Shown here piece by piece: positions 63,001 through 64,000 of a DNA stretch of 64,000 nucleotides (its first letter is position 1; each line of letters starts with the position of its first letter). The notes under the pieces were generated by a model, which did no database searches, had not been told where the DNA came from, and saw only the letters and a list, made by a program, of their open reading frames with translations. Both the position numbers and the translations under genes were made by a program. The DNA is from Malurus cyaneus samueli (taxonomy: Eukaryota; Chordata; Aves; Passeriformes; Maluridae): NCBI GenBank assembly GCA_009741485.1, contig CM019216.1, positions 47,128,863 to 47,192,862 on the forward strand, read 5' to 3'.

Positions 63001-63988
63001 TGGTGATTATACTGTAAATATTTGTGTCCAACTTACTAAACTGGCAGAATATTGGTATCCTAATTAGGATTTTTCCTTTTAGCAAAGGACAGAAAAATTC
63101 AACCCAGTTTCCAATCCACTCAAACATTAGGGATTTGTAAGTTTAATTTGTGTTCTTGTGTTCTGAACAAGAACAAACTCTGGATAAGAGTGGAAGTAGA
63201 AACTTGAATAAGGACAATAAAACTCAAAGAGGCAGGCCTTAAGTTAAATTATGTTGTTATACTACAGTTGCCATGGCTCCACTGAAGTCCGTGAACTATG
63301 AAGTTACACCTATTGAAGAAGCTCAGCAGGCCATAGAGAATTCTGGGAGCAAAGATTGAAAAAATGGGATCTTTACTTTTCATCATATCATGAGTCTGAA
63401 GTTAAATGACTTTCAAAGTACAAGGCTACTAAACTCCAACAATTCTTCCTGAAGGAGCCTGTATGTTTACTGTATTTCAAAGATTATGGACCTTTAACAA
63501 CTACTGTATCTGTCAATATGGAACAAATATTACAGAGCACTTCTTGCATGTCAGTTGGATATTTGCATCTAAGTACTGTCAAACAAAGATAATACAGGCA
63601 AGAATTCATAAAAAATTCAGAGTCAACTTCTACTAAAATGTGACTGAAAATATTGTTAACGTGTTCTGTGATGAGGTGACTTTGTGGCTTGAATAGGCAT
63701 GATACTCTATTAGAAAGGGTAAGGTTGAGTATTTTGTCAATGGTGTACTTTGTCAAATTGTGCTTTGAAGCCTTTAATTTATCATATGATGTTGGTCTTA
63801 CTTTCACAGGTGGCTTCTACACACAGCTGTTTGAATCCAGTAACAGCTTTCAACCACTCAGGATAATCAGTCTGAACACAAATTTGTATTACAGCCCCAA
63901 CAAGGTAACTGTGAATATCACTGACCCAGCCAACCAGTTTGCCTGGCTGGAGGGAATACTTGAAACCTCTTCACAAAAGAAGGAAAAG
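56610..63988 (+). CDS. SMPDL3A: Acid sphingomyelinase-like phosphodiesterase 3A, 5' part (exons 1-5, gene runs off the window)
   Basis: A secreted, lysosome-compatible zinc metallophosphodiesterase. Family members with this domain cleave nucleotide di- and triphosphates and CDP-choline rather than sphingomyelin, and the mammalian enzyme has been reported to degrade extracellular 2'3'-cGAMP. The CDS joins 56610-56700, 58091-58304, 59406-59550, 62486-62582 and 63810-63988, giving 242 codons of about 450. A signal peptide covers roughly residues 1-19 (MELRLALGLALLCSALEAA). Metallophosphatase motifs run in order: SDLHLD with Asp38 and His40, WTGDSPPH with Asp103, and GNHDYW with Asn144 and His145. 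N-glycosylation sequons are at Asn62, Asn124 and Asn218. Phases match at all four junctions with GT-AG ends. The remaining GH/GHTH metal-binding motifs must lie downstream of the window. The gene is tandem to FABP7 on the same strand, as in human. Confidence 0.95.
58091..58304 (+). CDS. SMPDL3A: SMPDL3A exon 2
   Basis: The acceptor GAAAACAG ends at 58090. The exon completes Gly31 and encodes QFWHVSDLHLDPTYHI with the first metal-binding pair (Asp38, His40), then the cysteine-containing CDSPYQLI region, and ends in MIWTG. Donor CAGG|GTAAGT in phase 2. Confidence 0.95.
59406..59550 (+). CDS. SMPDL3A: SMPDL3A exon 3
   Basis: The acceptor TTTTTCAG ends at 59405. The exon completes Gly102 and supplies the bridging Asp103 (DSPPHVPV), sequon Asn124, and the GNHDYWPQ motif at 143-150. 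Donor CACAG|GTAAAA in phase 0. Confidence 0.95.
59551..62485 (+). other. SMPDL3A: SMPDL3A intron 3, 2.9 kb
   Basis: The largest intron of the gene in the window, phase 0. The other introns are 56701-58090, 58305-59405 and 62583-63809. No nested gene recognised. Confidence 0.85.
62486..62582 (+). CDS. SMPDL3A: SMPDL3A exon 4
   Basis: The acceptor CTCATAG ends at 62485. Encodes residues 151-182 (DQLPVTTSEVYNAVADF ... TFRK), closely following the human protein. Donor AAAG|GTAAAG in phase 1. Confidence 0.94.
63810..63988 (+). CDS. SMPDL3A: SMPDL3A exon 5
   Basis: The acceptor CTTTCACAG ends at 63809. Encodes residues 183-242 from GGFYTQLF through ISLNTNLYY and the sequon NIT to SSQKKEK. Donor AAAAG|GTAGGG in phase 0, twelve bases before the window ends. 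Confidence 0.94.
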
Positions 63989-64000
63989 GTAGGGATCAGG

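Noticed and set aside
1..64000. Search for CRISPR arrays, operons, phage, toxin-antitoxin or other prokaryotic systems, tRNA and rRNA genes, and intact retroviral open frames
   Set aside because: None seen. The sequence is vertebrate genomic DNA; only truncated CR1 fragments and simple repeats were recognised.

Overview
This is a vertebrate nuclear segment, almost certainly from a bird. It has spliced genes with GT-AG introns, several chicken-repeat-1 (CR1) LINE fragments with the diagnostic ATTCTATGATTCT-type 3' tail, CpG-island promoters, and the tetrapod gene order PKIB - FABP7 - SMPDL3A (human 6q22.31; expected on chicken chromosome 3). All three genes are on the plus strand. No bacterial, phage, CRISPR or operon-like content was seen.

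Layout. Positions 1-33889 hold no coding exon I can recognise. This is non-coding sequence 5' of the PKIB coding exons, probably 5' flank or introns between untranslated exons, with a TCTA microsatellite, CR1 fragments and simple repeats. PKIB coding exons are at 33917-34064 and 38275-38360 and encode 77 aa. From 38.4 to 50.7 kb is an intergenic interval containing a perfect CTCF consensus (minus orientation, 41993-42006), an orphan CpG island (about 43015-43420) carrying a second CTCF-like core in the opposite orientation and a YY1-type motif, and a CR1 fragment. FABP7 is complete in four exons (50713-53697, 132 aa) with a TATA-like box inside a CpG island. SMPDL3A starts in its own CpG island (ATG 56610). 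Five exons (242 codons) are present before the window ends just inside its fifth intron, so the 3' part is missing.

Biology. PKIB encodes a pseudosubstrate inhibitor of protein kinase A, FABP7 a cytosolic fatty-acid carrier of radial glia and astrocytes, and SMPDL3A a secreted metallophosphodiesterase that cleaves nucleotides. They do not form a pathway; their linkage is conserved synteny. The most interesting non-coding observation is the divergent CTCF-like pair around the orphan CpG island between PKIB and FABP7, which looks like a possible chromatin-domain boundary with an unannotated promoter. I did not find convincing evidence of a new molecular system here. All gene calls come from reading exons, splice sites and motifs by eye; no database search was run.
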